A DNA stretch of 64,000 bases from JAUIET01 sp964352475. GTDB taxonomy: Bacteria; Pseudomonadota; Gammaproteobacteria; Pseudomonadales; JAUIET01. The DNA lies in NCBI GenBank assembly GCA_964352475.1, contig CAYGSL010000007.1, forward strand, positions 1 to 64,000. The letters are read 5' to 3'. The notes under the pieces are model-generated. The model did not search any database. It saw nothing but the letters and a program-made list of their open reading frames with translations, and was not told the origin of the DNA. Both the position numbers and the translations under genes were made by a program. Of the stretch, positions 1 through 8,270 are shown piece by piece. Numbering within the stretch: position 1 is the first letter of the stretch; each line of letters opens with the position of its first letter.

Positions 1-88
1 CTGTTTGAGAGAGGGACCTCGAAAACAAGCCCCCATGGATGGGTTTACGGCGTGTTCCGCTGACCGACGCTTGCTTGAGTGCCGGTCT
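1..88 (+). repeat. Hairpin repeat family 1, copy cut by window start
   Basis: This is the right part of a dispersed palindromic element. The 54-bp conserved core occupies 1-54 and includes the motif CCCCCATGGATGGG. The 29-bp right arm is 55-83 and the constant tail GGTCT is 84-88. The matching left arm would lie just outside the window. The core is nearly identical to the cores at 24855-24908, 36819-36872 (inverted) and 37003-37056, while the arm is different. It lies upstream of the EAL/HDOD gene. It can be read as a short ORF, but that reading is a by-product of the repeat. Confidence 0.85.
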
Positions 89-215
89 AGAGCAGTTTCA
101 CCGTACCCAAAGCTGCCAACAATGCTAGTGCCAGCCACTAGTGAAACAAGCAGGCAATTCAGCCAAACACACTATACTAAAAAACATACCACAAGCACTT
201 GCAAAAGGATCATGC

Positions 216-1418
216 ATGTCTGAATTTCATATTGGCCGCCAGCCAATATTTGACCGCAATATGGATATATTCGCCTACGAACTATTATTTCGGTCAGGCG
301 AACAAAATTCCGCCAATTTTATCGATGGCGCCAAAGCAACCTCCACCGTCATCATAAATACCTTCACCGAGATCGGCATTGAAAAACTGGTTGGCAAAAG
401 GCCTGCTTTTATCAACATGCCCTACGAGTTTCTCGTTAATCCTGAAATGATCAGCTTCCCACCCAAGCAAGTCGTGTTGGAAATTCTGGAAGACGTAAAA
501 GTAGATCAGGAATTGATTGATCGCGTTCGTGAACTTAACTCTGCCGGCTATACCCTGGCCCTTGACGATTTTATTTTTGGTGAAGAATGGCGACCATTGA
601 TAGATGAAGCAGCAATCGTGAAATTCGATATCACTCAACTTGATCGAAGTGCGCTGAAAGAACAGGTTGAAATGATGCAGAGCCTGGGCAAACAAACCCT
701 GGCAGAACGCATCGAGACCCAGGATGAATTCGACGAATTGAAGGAATTAAATTTCGATTATTACCAGGGTTACTTCTTCGCCAAACCCAGAGTCATCAGC
801 GGCAAGCGCGTTCCAGTCAACAAATTAGGATTGGTTGAGTTGCTTGCACGCATTAATGAGCCCAGCGTCACTATTAGCGCACTGTCTGAGATGGTCGGAG
901 CCGACGTAGCGCTTAGCATGAAAGTGCTGAAGTTTATCAATTCGCCCATAACCGGTTTGCCACGCCGAGTAGAAAATATCCACCAAGCGGTTATATACCT
1001 GGGCATGGACACACTCAAGAGTTGGCTAACCGTCATGGCTATGAGTGAATTGGATGACAAGCCAGAAGCTCTGCTGAATTTGGCCTTAACACGAGCTAAG
1101 CTGTGTCAGATGCTTGCAGAAAGCATGCCCGGTGTTGATCCACAAGCAGCCTTCACAGTAGGCCTGTTTTCCTTACTGGACACTATGCTAGACCGCCCCA
1201 TGGACGAAGTAGTGTCGTCATTACCCTTTGTCGATTCTGTTCGCTTGGCTCTGCAAGAACGCTCTGGCCCATTAGGCAATGTCTTATCATTGGCCATTGA
1301 TGGTCTTGAGAACACAGCACAACGCGACGCTTCAGTATCACCTATAGAAAATTTCGGTGCAATGACCGTCAATGCAATGCATTGGGCCGATAGCGCCAGT
1401 GACGCTGAGGCCGCATAA
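216..1418 (+). CDS. EAL-HDOD (YuxH-like) signalling protein
   Basis: This is a 400-residue cytoplasmic protein with an N-terminal EAL-type domain and a C-terminal HDOD domain, beginning near the segment ELLARINEPSVTI. The signature EAL motif is degenerate (YELLFR near the N terminus), so c-di-GMP hydrolysis is unlikely and a binding or scaffold role is more plausible; this is inference from the family. I chose the ATG at 216 because GCAAAAGGAT sits just upstream and the protein then begins MSEFHIGRQPIFDR, typical of the family. An in-frame ATG at 141 would add 25 unconserved residues. The gene stands alone and converges on the OsmC gene. Confidence 0.85.
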   Translation: MSEFHIGRQPIFDRNMDIFAYELLFRSGEQNSANFIDGAKATSTVIINTFTEIGIEKLVGKRPAFINMPYEFLVNPEMISFPPKQVVLEILEDVKVDQELIDRVRELNSAGYTLALDDFIFGEEWRPLIDEAAIVKFDITQLDRSALKEQVEMMQSLGKQTLAERIETQDEFDELKELNFDYYQGYFFAKPRVISGKRVPVNKLGLVELLARINEPSVTISALSEMVGADVALSMKVLKFINSPITGLPRRVENIHQAVIYLGMDTLKSWLTVMAMSELDDKPEALLNLALTRAKLCQMLAESMPGVDPQAAFTVGLFSLLDTMLDRPMDEVVSSLPFVDSVRLALQERSGPLGNVLSLAIDGLENTAQRDASVSPIENFGAMTVNAMHWADSASDAEAA

Positions 1419-1431
1419 CACTATAAGAGGT

Positions 1432-1866
1432 TTAAGCAACAACAACGGTCGCTTCGAGGTGACACTCAGCAGACAATGAACTGGTAATCAGGCAAGATGC
1501 CTCAGCCTTTTCAAGCACGCGTTGCGCCTTGGCTGGATCAACCTCAGCTGGCACTGTCAGCGTTGCCTGCACAGTGATCGCGGTAAAGCATGTTACTCGG
1601 TCCTGGCGATCCAGCGTTCCTTCTGCCGTGCACTGCAAATCAGACCATTCGAGCTTCGACGGCCCCGCTATCGCACGGAAGGTCAGCACAAAACAGTCGG
1701 CCACAGCGGCGACCAACAGAGATTCTGGAGACCATAAATTGCCTGGGCCACCAAACTCGGTAGGAGGAGCACTAACGATATCAGGTAGGTTATCAGCGCT
1801 TAAGGAAACATTGCCTTCAGACTTGGCAGCACCGGTAACCTTGTAAATATGAGGTAGAGCTTGCAT
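1432..1866 (-). CDS. OsmC-family peroxide reductase-like protein
   Basis: This 144-residue protein has the OsmC/Ohr architecture. The segment SPESLLVAAVADCF carries the first reactive cysteine (C58), and EASCLITSSL carries the second (C125), the pair used to reduce organic hydroperoxides. The length is typical. The start ATG is preceded by AGGAG at good spacing. It is convergent with the EAL/HDOD gene and upstream of nothing on its own strand, about 70 bp beyond the end of the E2 gene, so it may be the last gene of the dehydrogenase operon. Its role is probably protection from peroxides made during oxidative catabolism (inference). Confidence 0.85.
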   Translation of the reverse strand: MQALPHIYKVTGAAKSEGNVSLSADNLPDIVSAPPTEFGGPGNLWSPESLLVAAVADCFVLTFRAIAGPSKLEWSDLQCTAEGTLDRQDRVTCFTAITVQATLTVPAEVDPAKAQRVLEKAEASCLITSSLSAECHLEATVVVA

Positions 1867-1936
1867 GGTTCGATACTCCTAAATGAAATGAAGCAAGAGC
1901 GAAATGAAGAAAGAGCGTCGTTGCCAAAAGCCGGCC

Positions 1937-3145
1937 TCAACTCAATGCTGCGATTTCTTCCGCCAACACAGCCAAAAAGCCAGCACCAACAGCGCCGTCA
2001 ATAACACGGTGATCACACGACAGCGTGGCATTGATCATGGTCGCCACCGCTGGCGCCCCGTCCTTCACTACCACACGGGGTTCAGCCTTACCCAAGGCGA
2101 GTATCGCGCCCATAGGCGGATTGACGATGGCGTTGAAGGTCGACACACCGAACATACCCAGGTTTGAGACAGTAAAAGATCCATTGGAAATGTCTTCCCT
2201 GGCCAGCGTGCCAGCTTTGGCCTTCTCACTCAAGACAGCTGTGGCCGCGGAAATCTCCTGTGGCGTAAGCGTGTCTGCTTTGTAAACCGTAGCCGGAAAC
2301 AAGCCATCGTCGGTAGCGATTGCCACGGATACATTAGCGTGTTTGAACTGATGAATATTATCGCTGACCAGATTTACGTTAGCACGAGGTTCACGCATTA
2401 GCGCGCGAGCCACACACCAAACTAGCAAGTCGTTCACGGAAACTTTGCCGCCTGTCGCTTGCAAGCCCTTGCGGTGCGCCAGCAAGCCATCCAACTCAAA
2501 CTCACGAGTGAGGTAAAAATGCGGAATGTCCTGTTTCGCCTCGGTCAGCCTGCGAGCAATGGTCTTGCGAATGGGTGTTAGAGGAATAATCTCAAAATCG
2601 CCGTCAGCGGTGGACGCTGCTTCAGCGGTGCCCGTTCCGCCTGCTGTGGCAGCAAGCTCCACATCTTCCTTGGTGATCCGACCGTTACGACCAGTGCCAA
2701 TCACACTGTCTATATCTACGCCCAACTCCGCGGCCAATCGCTTCACCACAGGATTAACCCGTCGACCGCCGTCAGAACCAGGTGCAATGCTTGCGCTGGC
2801 CTTGGCAACAGCTGGCGCGGCAGCAGCGGGTGCTGGTTCAGCCTTTTTTGTGGGACCCCTAAAATCTGCAATAAAACTGTCTATAGCAGCATCATCAACA
2901 TCCGCCGGAGCGATAACGCCGAGTAGTTCGCCAACGGGGAGGGTGTCTCCTTCTTCGGCAATACGGCGTCGCAGCACACCAGCGGATGGCGCCTCCCAAA
3001 CATTGACGATCTTGTCCGACTCCATTTCAAAGACTTCATCGCCCTTACTTATCGAGTCGCCAACCTCCTTGAGCCAGGTAGAAACTGTGCCTTCCACCAT
3101 TTCAATGCCCCATTTGGGGACGGCGATGGCACAGATATCACTCAT
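1937..3145 (-). CDS. Dihydrolipoamide acyltransferase (E2) of 2-oxoacid/acetoin dehydrogenase
   Basis: This 402-residue E2 core enzyme transfers the acyl group from E1 to CoA through a lipoyl arm. The order of domains is: one lipoyl domain with the lipoylated lysine in MESDKI (K45); an Ala/Pro-rich linker (about 100-125); a peripheral-subunit binding domain (about 128-162, RRVNPVVKRLAAELGVD); and a catalytic domain ending in the HRxxxDG motif (H379, D383). It overlaps the E1beta gene by 4 nt (ATGA), indicating translational coupling. It resembles AcoC-type and branched-chain E2 proteins. The substrate cannot be decided from sequence, and no E3 gene is present in the window. Confidence 0.88.
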   Translation of the reverse strand: MSDICAIAVPKWGIEMVEGTVSTWLKEVGDSISKGDEVFEMESDKIVNVWEAPSAGVLRRRIAEEGDTLPVGELLGVIAPADVDDAAIDSFIADFRGPTKKAEPAPAAAAPAVAKASASIAPGSDGGRRVNPVVKRLAAELGVDIDSVIGTGRNGRITKEDVELAATAGGTGTAEAASTADGDFEIIPLTPIRKTIARRLTEAKQDIPHFYLTREFELDGLLAHRKGLQATGGKVSVNDLLVWCVARALMREPRANVNLVSDNIHQFKHANVSVAIATDDGLFPATVYKADTLTPQEISAATAVLSEKAKAGTLAREDISNGSFTVSNLGMFGVSTFNAIVNPPMGAILALGKAEPRVVVKDGAPAVATMINATLSCDHRVIDGAVGAGFLAVLAEEIAALS

Positions 3146-4149
3146 GCGAGCGTCTCCCGGATGGCAGCAGCGATGCGGTCTGAATTAGGAATGTAAGCGG
3201 CTTCCAATTCAGGCGAGAACGGTGTTGGACTATGCGGCGCACTCACTTGTTGGACTGCCGCCTTAAGGCTGGAAAATGCTTTGCTGGCAGCCAGGGCTGC
3301 AATATCGGTTGTCAGACTGCAGCGCGGTGGCGCTTCATCCACTACAACTAGCCGGCCGGTGGCCCGAACGCTTTCAAGTATGGTTTCCTCATCCAGCGGA
3401 GAGGTAGTACGTGGGTCGATCAGGTCGCAAGTGATACCCTCCGCTTCGAGGCTGTCGATTGCGGCGGCGGCTCTGCCTACCATTTGTCCAAAGGCGACAA
3501 CGGTCACATCATCCCCTTCACGCGGCATGGCTGCCTGACCAAAAGGAATGGTGTACATTTCATCAGGTACCTCGCAGGCCTCTTGATAAAGGGCCTTGGG
3601 CTCGAAAAACAAGACTGGATCGTCATCCGCGATGGCCTGTAACATTAGTCCCTTGGCATCATAGGCATTGGATGGCACCACCACCTTGAGGCCAGGAAAT
3701 GAGGTCATTACCTGATACATGGCCTGCGAATGCTGGCTTGCCGCACTGAAGCCACCGCCGCAAGCAAACCGTATTACCGCAGGACAGCGAGTCTTGCCGC
3801 CAAACATATACCGAAACTTGCCTATTTGATTGACTATCTGGTCCATACAAACGCCAATAAAATCGGCAAACATGATTTCGGCGACCGGGCGCATGCCGAC
3901 CAACGCAGCACCCGCAGCAGCACCCACAATTGCCGACTCGGAGATTGGCGTGTCGATACAACGTAGGGGACCGAATTTGTCATACAAGCCACCCGTGACA
4001 CCAAATACACCGCCCACGGCACCCACCTTTCCACTGGGGCTGCCATTGCAACCGGCAACGTCTTCGCCAATTACAAATACTGAGTCGTCTTCTGCCATTG
4101 CCTGGTGTAAGGCTTCGTTGATGGCATCGCGCATAGTTTTTTCTGACAT
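3142..4149 (-). CDS. 2-oxoacid/acetoin dehydrogenase E1 beta subunit
   Basis: This 335-residue transketolase-like beta subunit pairs with the E1alpha encoded 12 bp upstream. It has the characteristic segments DTPISESAIVGAAAGAALVG, the PVAEIMFADF strand and a C-terminal transketolase domain (VVDEAPPRCS). A Gly-rich insertion near residues 33-55 (GCNGSPSGKVGAVGGVFGVT) resembles AcoB-type acetoin dehydrogenases. Together the alpha2beta2 E1 decarboxylates a 2-oxoacid or acetoin with TPP and passes the acyl group to E2. The middle position in a three-gene operon, with an ATGA overlap to E2, supports complex formation. Confidence 0.88.
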   Translation of the reverse strand: MSEKTMRDAINEALHQAMAEDDSVFVIGEDVAGCNGSPSGKVGAVGGVFGVTGGLYDKFGPLRCIDTPISESAIVGAAAGAALVGMRPVAEIMFADFIGVCMDQIVNQIGKFRYMFGGKTRCPAVIRFACGGGFSAASQHSQAMYQVMTSFPGLKVVVPSNAYDAKGLMLQAIADDDPVLFFEPKALYQEACEVPDEMYTIPFGQAAMPREGDDVTVVAFGQMVGRAAAAIDSLEAEGITCDLIDPRTTSPLDEETILESVRATGRLVVVDEAPPRCSLTTDIAALAASKAFSSLKAAVQQVSAPHSPTPFSPELEAAYIPNSDRIAAAIRETLA

Positions 4150-4161
4150 GATGTTCTCTCC

Positions 4162-5136
4162 TTATGCGCCGTAGCTGATGTAGACGTCTTCGGTAACCTG
4201 CTCCGGTGTCGGACGCGGTGCAGCTTTAGCTTCAGTAACAGCTTGTTCGATTAAGGCCATAACCTCGGCATCGATCGCATCCAACTCGTCGTTACTCATC
4301 TCGCCAGTTTCATTCATTTTGGCTCGAAAGTTCTTCAGGCAACACGAATTTTCCCGCAGATCGTCCAGCTCACCCTCGGCACGATAGAATTGAGGGTCGC
4401 CAACAAAGTGACCGTGATATCGACCCTGCTCCGCAAAAATGCCTGCCGGGCCCTTACCTGAACGAGCGTGCTCTAGCGCTTTGGCTGCCGCCTCATAAAC
4501 AGCAAAGAAATCAGATCCGTCGGCCACAAACACCGGGAATCCGAAACTTTCTGTACGCGCCTTAAGATCGTCACAACCCACGGCGTAGCTGATGTTAGTG
4601 TGTTCCGAATAATAGTTGTTCTCAATGACAAATATCGCGGGCACCTTAAGTACAACCGCCATATTCATGGCCTCCATACATGTACCCTGATTCACCGAAC
4701 CATCGCCTGAAAACGAGACAGAGACGCGACCGTTATCGCGAATCTTTGCCGCCAGCGCACTGCCCACTGAAATCGGCGGGCCACCTGCTACGATACCGTT
4801 GGCACCGAGAATACCTTTTTCAACATCGGCCACGTGCATCGAGCCGCCCTTGCCTTTGCACAAGCCGTCCGACGAACCAAACAACTCTTTCATCATGGCC
4901 AGCACGTCTGCACCTTTAGCAATGCAATGGCCGTGGCCTCGGTGAGTACTGACAATGGTGTCAAGGTCGTCCAAGTGCTCACACACCCCAACAGCGTTGG
5001 CTTCCTGCCCGGTATATAGGTGAGTGAAGCCAGCGATCTGACCATTCATGATCTCAACGTGTGCTCGCTCTTCGAATTCACGGATAGTCTTCATCTGGCG
5101 GTAAGCTTGCGCTAACTTCTCTTTGGGAAAAGCCAC
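4162..5136 (-). CDS. 2-oxoacid/acetoin dehydrogenase E1 alpha subunit (TPP-dependent)
   Basis: This 324-residue TPP-binding E1 alpha has the TPP motif starting with GDGSVNQG (G144) and ending with NN (N173-N174). It also has the family segment GQEANAVGV and the loop KGKGGSMH. The length fits AcoA-like enzymes, which are shorter than classical pyruvate E1 alpha. The start is GTG at 5136, with AGGAG nine bases upstream; an ATG one base earlier is out of frame. It is the first gene of an alpha-beta-E2 operon. The order and sequence resemble acoABC, but without E3 or an AcoR regulator nearby the substrate remains open. Confidence 0.88.
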   Translation of the reverse strand: MAFPKEKLAQAYRQMKTIREFEERAHVEIMNGQIAGFTHLYTGQEANAVGVCEHLDDLDTIVSTHRGHGHCIAKGADVLAMMKELFGSSDGLCKGKGGSMHVADVEKGILGANGIVAGGPPISVGSALAAKIRDNGRVSVSFSGDGSVNQGTCMEAMNMAVVLKVPAIFVIENNYYSEHTNISYAVGCDDLKARTESFGFPVFVADGSDFFAVYEAAAKALEHARSGKGPAGIFAEQGRYHGHFVGDPQFYRAEGELDDLRENSCCLKNFRAKMNETGEMSNDELDAIDAEVMALIEQAVTEAKAAPRPTPEQVTEDVYISYGA

Positions 5137-5266
5137 ATTAGTTCTCCTGTTGCTTGTTTACACCGCTGAACTGCCTACAGCAATGTCGATTATCTTGTTT
5201 AAGCAGTCGCTACCTGCCTCGTTACCGGCAGTGACAATACACAGTCACTTCCGCCACCATTAGACA

Positions 5267-6028
5267 CTACAACTGGACGCGTTTGGTAAAGCCACCATCA
5301 ACCACCAGATTCACACCTGTGATCCAGCTGCTTGCCGGGCTGGCAAGAAACGCGACGGCATTCGCTACTTCTTCGGCAGTACCCAAACGACCCGTAGGCT
5401 GGTTGGCCACAGTACCGTTGTAGATGTCAGGTAGGTTGTTTTCGATAAAGTCCCAAGCGCCACCCTTTATCATGATTGGGCCGGGCGATACGCAATTCAC
5501 ACGAATTCCGGATCCGGCCAGAGCCTGAGCGAGGCCCTGTGCATGAACTATCAAAGCAGCTTTCAACGCATTGTAGGTCTGAGGTCCTAGAAAATCTTCA
5601 ACGGCCGCAGTGGTACCGATAATGACAATAGCACCTGCATCAGAAGCCGTAAGAGCGGGCGTGGCCGCTTCAATCGCACGGGTAGTGCCAAGCACGTCGA
5701 TCTCGAAATTGGTTTTCCAGCCATTTTCGTCCATCTGCCCGCCGCCAGCGCTGACATTGGGCACCAGTACATCAATGCCACCCAACTCTTCCGCAACGCT
5801 TGCGATCCAGCCCTGCAGTGCCTCCTTATCCGCGACATCAACTGCAGCGCCAGTCGCCGTGACACCGGCGTCTCTGAGTGCTGCAACCGTACTTTCAACC
5901 TCTTCTGAATTGCGAGCACAGATGGCAACATCAGCCCCCTCAGCCGCTACCAAATTTGCTATGGCGCGACCGATACCTTTGGTACCTCCAGTGATAACAA
6001 TTTTCTTACCCTTGAGTCCTAGATCCAT
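5267..6028 (-). CDS. Short-chain dehydrogenase/reductase
   Basis: This 253-residue classical SDR has the dinucleotide motif TGGTKGIG near the N terminus and the active-site YNALK (YxxxK). The position 13 residues before the catalytic Tyr, normally Ser, is Thr (IGTTAAVEDF). Thr could still support catalysis but is uncommon. The C-terminal SSWITGVNLVVDGG is typical. It is read toward the E1 alpha gene with about 130 bp between them, so it may be in the same transcript. Upstream, a long perfect palindrome (6089-6120) may control it. It probably oxidises or reduces a hydroxyl or keto group on a pathway intermediate. Confidence 0.85.
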   Translation of the reverse strand: MDLGLKGKKIVITGGTKGIGRAIANLVAAEGADVAICARNSEEVESTVAALRDAGVTATGAAVDVADKEALQGWIASVAEELGGIDVLVPNVSAGGGQMDENGWKTNFEIDVLGTTRAIEAATPALTASDAGAIVIIGTTAAVEDFLGPQTYNALKAALIVHAQGLAQALAGSGIRVNCVSPGPIMIKGGAWDFIENNLPDIYNGTVANQPTGRLGTAEEVANAVAFLASPASSWITGVNLVVDGGFTKRVQL

Positions 6029-6088
6029 TATTGCACCTTCTTATTAGTGGCGATTTAAAAAATAAGAATGAAGCTTACCGGACCTAGC

Positions 6089-6120
6089 AAAAAAAACAAT
6101 CAGTATTGATTGTTTTTTTT
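6089..6120. promoter_or_regulatory. Perfect palindrome (operator of the N8 class, or terminator)
   Basis: Two 14-bp arms (6089-6102 and 6107-6120) pair perfectly around GTAT. The centre is ACAATCA-GTAT-TGATTGT, the same layout as 35423-35446 and 46852-46875. The flanking A8/T8 tracts could also make a bidirectional terminator, but the position about 60 bp upstream of the SDR start and its likeness to the other sites favour an operator. Confidence 0.6.
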
Positions 6121-6372
6121 CTCGGTCGCTACCGAAGCTGATATGCTACGGCATTCTGCAGATAGAAACACCAAATAAGCCAATGGATTCAAGCAATTAC
6201 GTAGGAGCAATAGTGTCACCCTTGGTGAGATGAACCATCGTTGCCGCAGCACACACCTTATGACCGTGACAGGTTTGAATTTGGCCTTCCTTCGTAAAAC
6301 GCAGGCGTTTCCTTGCACCTGAAGCGAGCTGCTGTCTGATAACACTACTTATGGACAGGCGCTAGCTTAAAA

Positions 6373-6386
6373 ACAGTTTGGACTGC
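6373..6386. promoter_or_regulatory. Operator-like site ACAGT-TTGG-ACTGC
   Basis: This imperfect palindrome is flanked by A and T runs (AAAAACAGT...ACTGCATTTTT). It matches the N4 class of sites at 33997-34016, 39567-39596 and 44612-44636. It lies about 180 bp upstream of the NTF2-like gene that opens the P450-Rieske operon. Confidence 0.5.
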
Positions 6387-6565
6387 ATTTTTGTTGCAGC
6401 CATTCAGTACCGTAAGTACACTCGTATCAAGGATTTAATCGACCTGACTGTGCTTTGTTAAGACTGTTTAGTGTCGTTTATTCACCCAGTATCGGTAGAC
6501 GAAGCTTCGGATTGCTAGCCGCGCTATTGGGTCTAAACAGAAGCCATTGTATTGAGGAGTGCCGC

Positions 6566-7069
6566 GTGTCTGAGCTCAATAAACCCCCTGCGGTTAGCGA
6601 TAATTCGATATCAGTGCTGCTCGACAAGCAAGCAATAACAGAGTTGTTAGAGACTTATGCGCGCGCAATCGATACCAGCAACGAAGGCTTGCTGCGCGCC
6701 GTATTTCATCCCGAGTCACAGCACAATCACGGTTTTGTTGGACCCTCGTCAGATCCTGACGCGCCCAAAAACGGCGATGAACCGGGCGACTTTGTCGGCT
6801 TCGCGCTGAATTATTTGCAGGGTTTCTCTAGCTCACATCATCAGCTTGGCAACCCACTAATCCAAGTGAATGGTGATAGAGCCCAGTCGGAATGCTATTT
6901 CATTGCCCATCAGATCATGCGCGCAAAAGGCGACCCACTGGCTCCGGCGAATGCATCAAATACCGAAACCTTGATTGCCTTGGGTGGGCGTTATATCGAC
7001 AAGCTGGAAAAACGCGACGGTGTCTGGAAGATAATTCATCGTAGCGGAAATATCGATTGGTCTTCATAG
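6566..7069 (+). CDS. NTF2-like (SnoaL-type) protein
   Basis: This 167-residue protein has the SnoaL/NTF2 cone-fold pattern: KQAITELLETYARAID at the N-terminal helix, a central FHPESQHNH segment and a C-terminal strand ending DGVWKIIHRSGNIDW. Proteins of this kind next to P450 and Rieske genes act as small dehydratases, isomerases or accessory subunits; the actual role here is unknown. I chose GTG at 6566 because GAGGAG lies six bases upstream; an upstream in-frame start at 6455 adds 37 unconserved residues. It is the first gene of a P450-Rieske operon. Confidence 0.75.
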   Translation: MSELNKPPAVSDNSISVLLDKQAITELLETYARAIDTSNEGLLRAVFHPESQHNHGFVGPSSDPDAPKNGDEPGDFVGFALNYLQGFSSSHHQLGNPLIQVNGDRAQSECYFIAHQIMRAKGDPLAPANASNTETLIALGGRYIDKLEKRDGVWKIIHRSGNIDWSS

Positions 7070-7105
7070 GCAACTCTGATTCTTTCTAAACAGGTAACTC
7101 GACAC

Positions 7106-8257
7106 GTGGATTTCCTAGACCCAACGATCATTGAAGACCCATACCCGCATTACCAGGAATGGCGTGACAATCACCCAATCTGGTGGGCTGACGATGTGCA
7201 GGCCTGGGTACTTAGCCGCTATGACGACGTTCGTGTTGTGTTAAAAGATTCAACCTTGTTTTCATCTAACTCCATGGGCGAGATGGACGAACAAGCCATG
7301 GCACTGCCCTTGCTGACTGACGACCCTCCCAGACATACCAAGCTAAGAGCCATCGTCAATAAAGCCTTTACCAGCCGTACCTTGGCCGATATGGAGGCAG
7401 ATGTAGCGCAACTGGTGACGCAAATGCTGGACGACCTCGCCGGCAAGCAAGTGATCGATATTTCGAAAGAATTCACCACACCACTGCCTGTGTATATTAT
7501 CGCTAGATTGATGGGCATACCCGAGTCACGCGCCGAAGATTTCAAGCGCTGGTCTGATGCGCTCACTGGCACTGGTGAAGCGACAAAACTCGAAGATCGA
7601 ATGCCGGACATTCTGGAAATGGCCGGCTACTTCCATTCGCTCATTCCCGATCGTAGAGCCAACCCTGGCGATGATCTAATAAGCAAAGTGGTGCATGCCG
7701 AAGTCGATGGTAGCGGTCTGAGTGATGACGATATCGTTGGGTTTAATATTCTGCTGCTGATTGCAGGCAACGAAACCACGACAAACCTGCTCAGTAATTT
7801 GTTGAATCATCTTGCCAGACACCCAAATGACTGGACTGAGCTGCGAGACAACCCGGAAAAAATTGATGCCGCCATTGAAGAAATTCTTCGTTATGACGCC
7901 CCCGTGCATTGGGTCAATAGAAAAGCCACAAGCGATACCGAGTTTCATGGCCAAGCCGTTAAAGCAGGTGATACTGTTTATGCCGTGATGGGCTCGGCAA
8001 ATCGTGACGACAATCACTATAACGATGCAGCTACCTTCAGACTGGATAGAGGGCGCGGCGATCATCACAGCTTTGGACACGGTATTCATTTCTGTATTGG
8101 TGCTCCGCTGGGCAGAATGGAAGCGCGTTACGCCCTGCAAGAATTGTTTAAGCGCTATAAGTCTGTGCGGCATGTTGTCGATGCAGACAATGAAAGAACC
8201 CACTCAACCATGCTGAGAGGTTTCCACCACTTATGGCTGGAGCTGGAACCCGCTTAA
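7106..8257 (+). CDS. Cytochrome P450
   Basis: This 383-residue soluble bacterial P450 shows all the family landmarks: I-helix AGNETTT (220-226), ExxR at E259-R262 (EEILRYDAPVHW), and the heme loop FGHGIHFCIG with axial cysteine C330. The start is GTG. It should hydroxylate an aliphatic or alicyclic C-H bond using O2 and two electrons, but no ferredoxin or ferredoxin reductase gene is in the window to feed it. It sits 36 bp after the NTF2-like gene and 13 bp before a Rieske oxygenase, so the three are probably co-transcribed. Confidence 0.93.
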   Translation: MDFLDPTIIEDPYPHYQEWRDNHPIWWADDVQAWVLSRYDDVRVVLKDSTLFSSNSMGEMDEQAMALPLLTDDPPRHTKLRAIVNKAFTSRTLADMEADVAQLVTQMLDDLAGKQVIDISKEFTTPLPVYIIARLMGIPESRAEDFKRWSDALTGTGEATKLEDRMPDILEMAGYFHSLIPDRRANPGDDLISKVVHAEVDGSGLSDDDIVGFNILLLIAGNETTTNLLSNLLNHLARHPNDWTELRDNPEKIDAAIEEILRYDAPVHWVNRKATSDTEFHGQAVKAGDTVYAVMGSANRDDNHYNDAATFRLDRGRGDHHSFGHGIHFCIGAPLGRMEARYALQELFKRYKSVRHVVDADNERTHSTMLRGFHHLWLELEPA

Positions 8258-8270
8258 TCGACGCAAGACT

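Larger units (their letters stand above)
6029..6565. other. 537-bp divergent intergenic region with two palindromes
   Basis: No gene is supported here. A minus-strand open frame at 6100-6345 has no recognisable domain and runs through one of the palindromes. The region separates the divergent SDR and NTF2-like genes and carries two operator-like palindromes, at 6089-6120 and 6373-6386. The second resembles sites found before other operons in the window. The rest shows no further structure I can name. Confidence 0.6.

Noticed and set aside
5..223. Short ORF over the window start
   Set aside because: It reads through the hairpin repeat core; similar peptides appear wherever the core occurs, so it is a by-product.
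5230..5249. AGTGAC...GTCACT hairpin upstream of E1 alpha
   Set aside because: The stem is 6 bp with an 8-nt loop and no T-run; too weak to call a terminator or operator.
6100..6345. 81-codon minus-strand ORF in the divergent gap
   Set aside because: No domain, no Shine-Dalgarno, and it runs through a palindromic operator.
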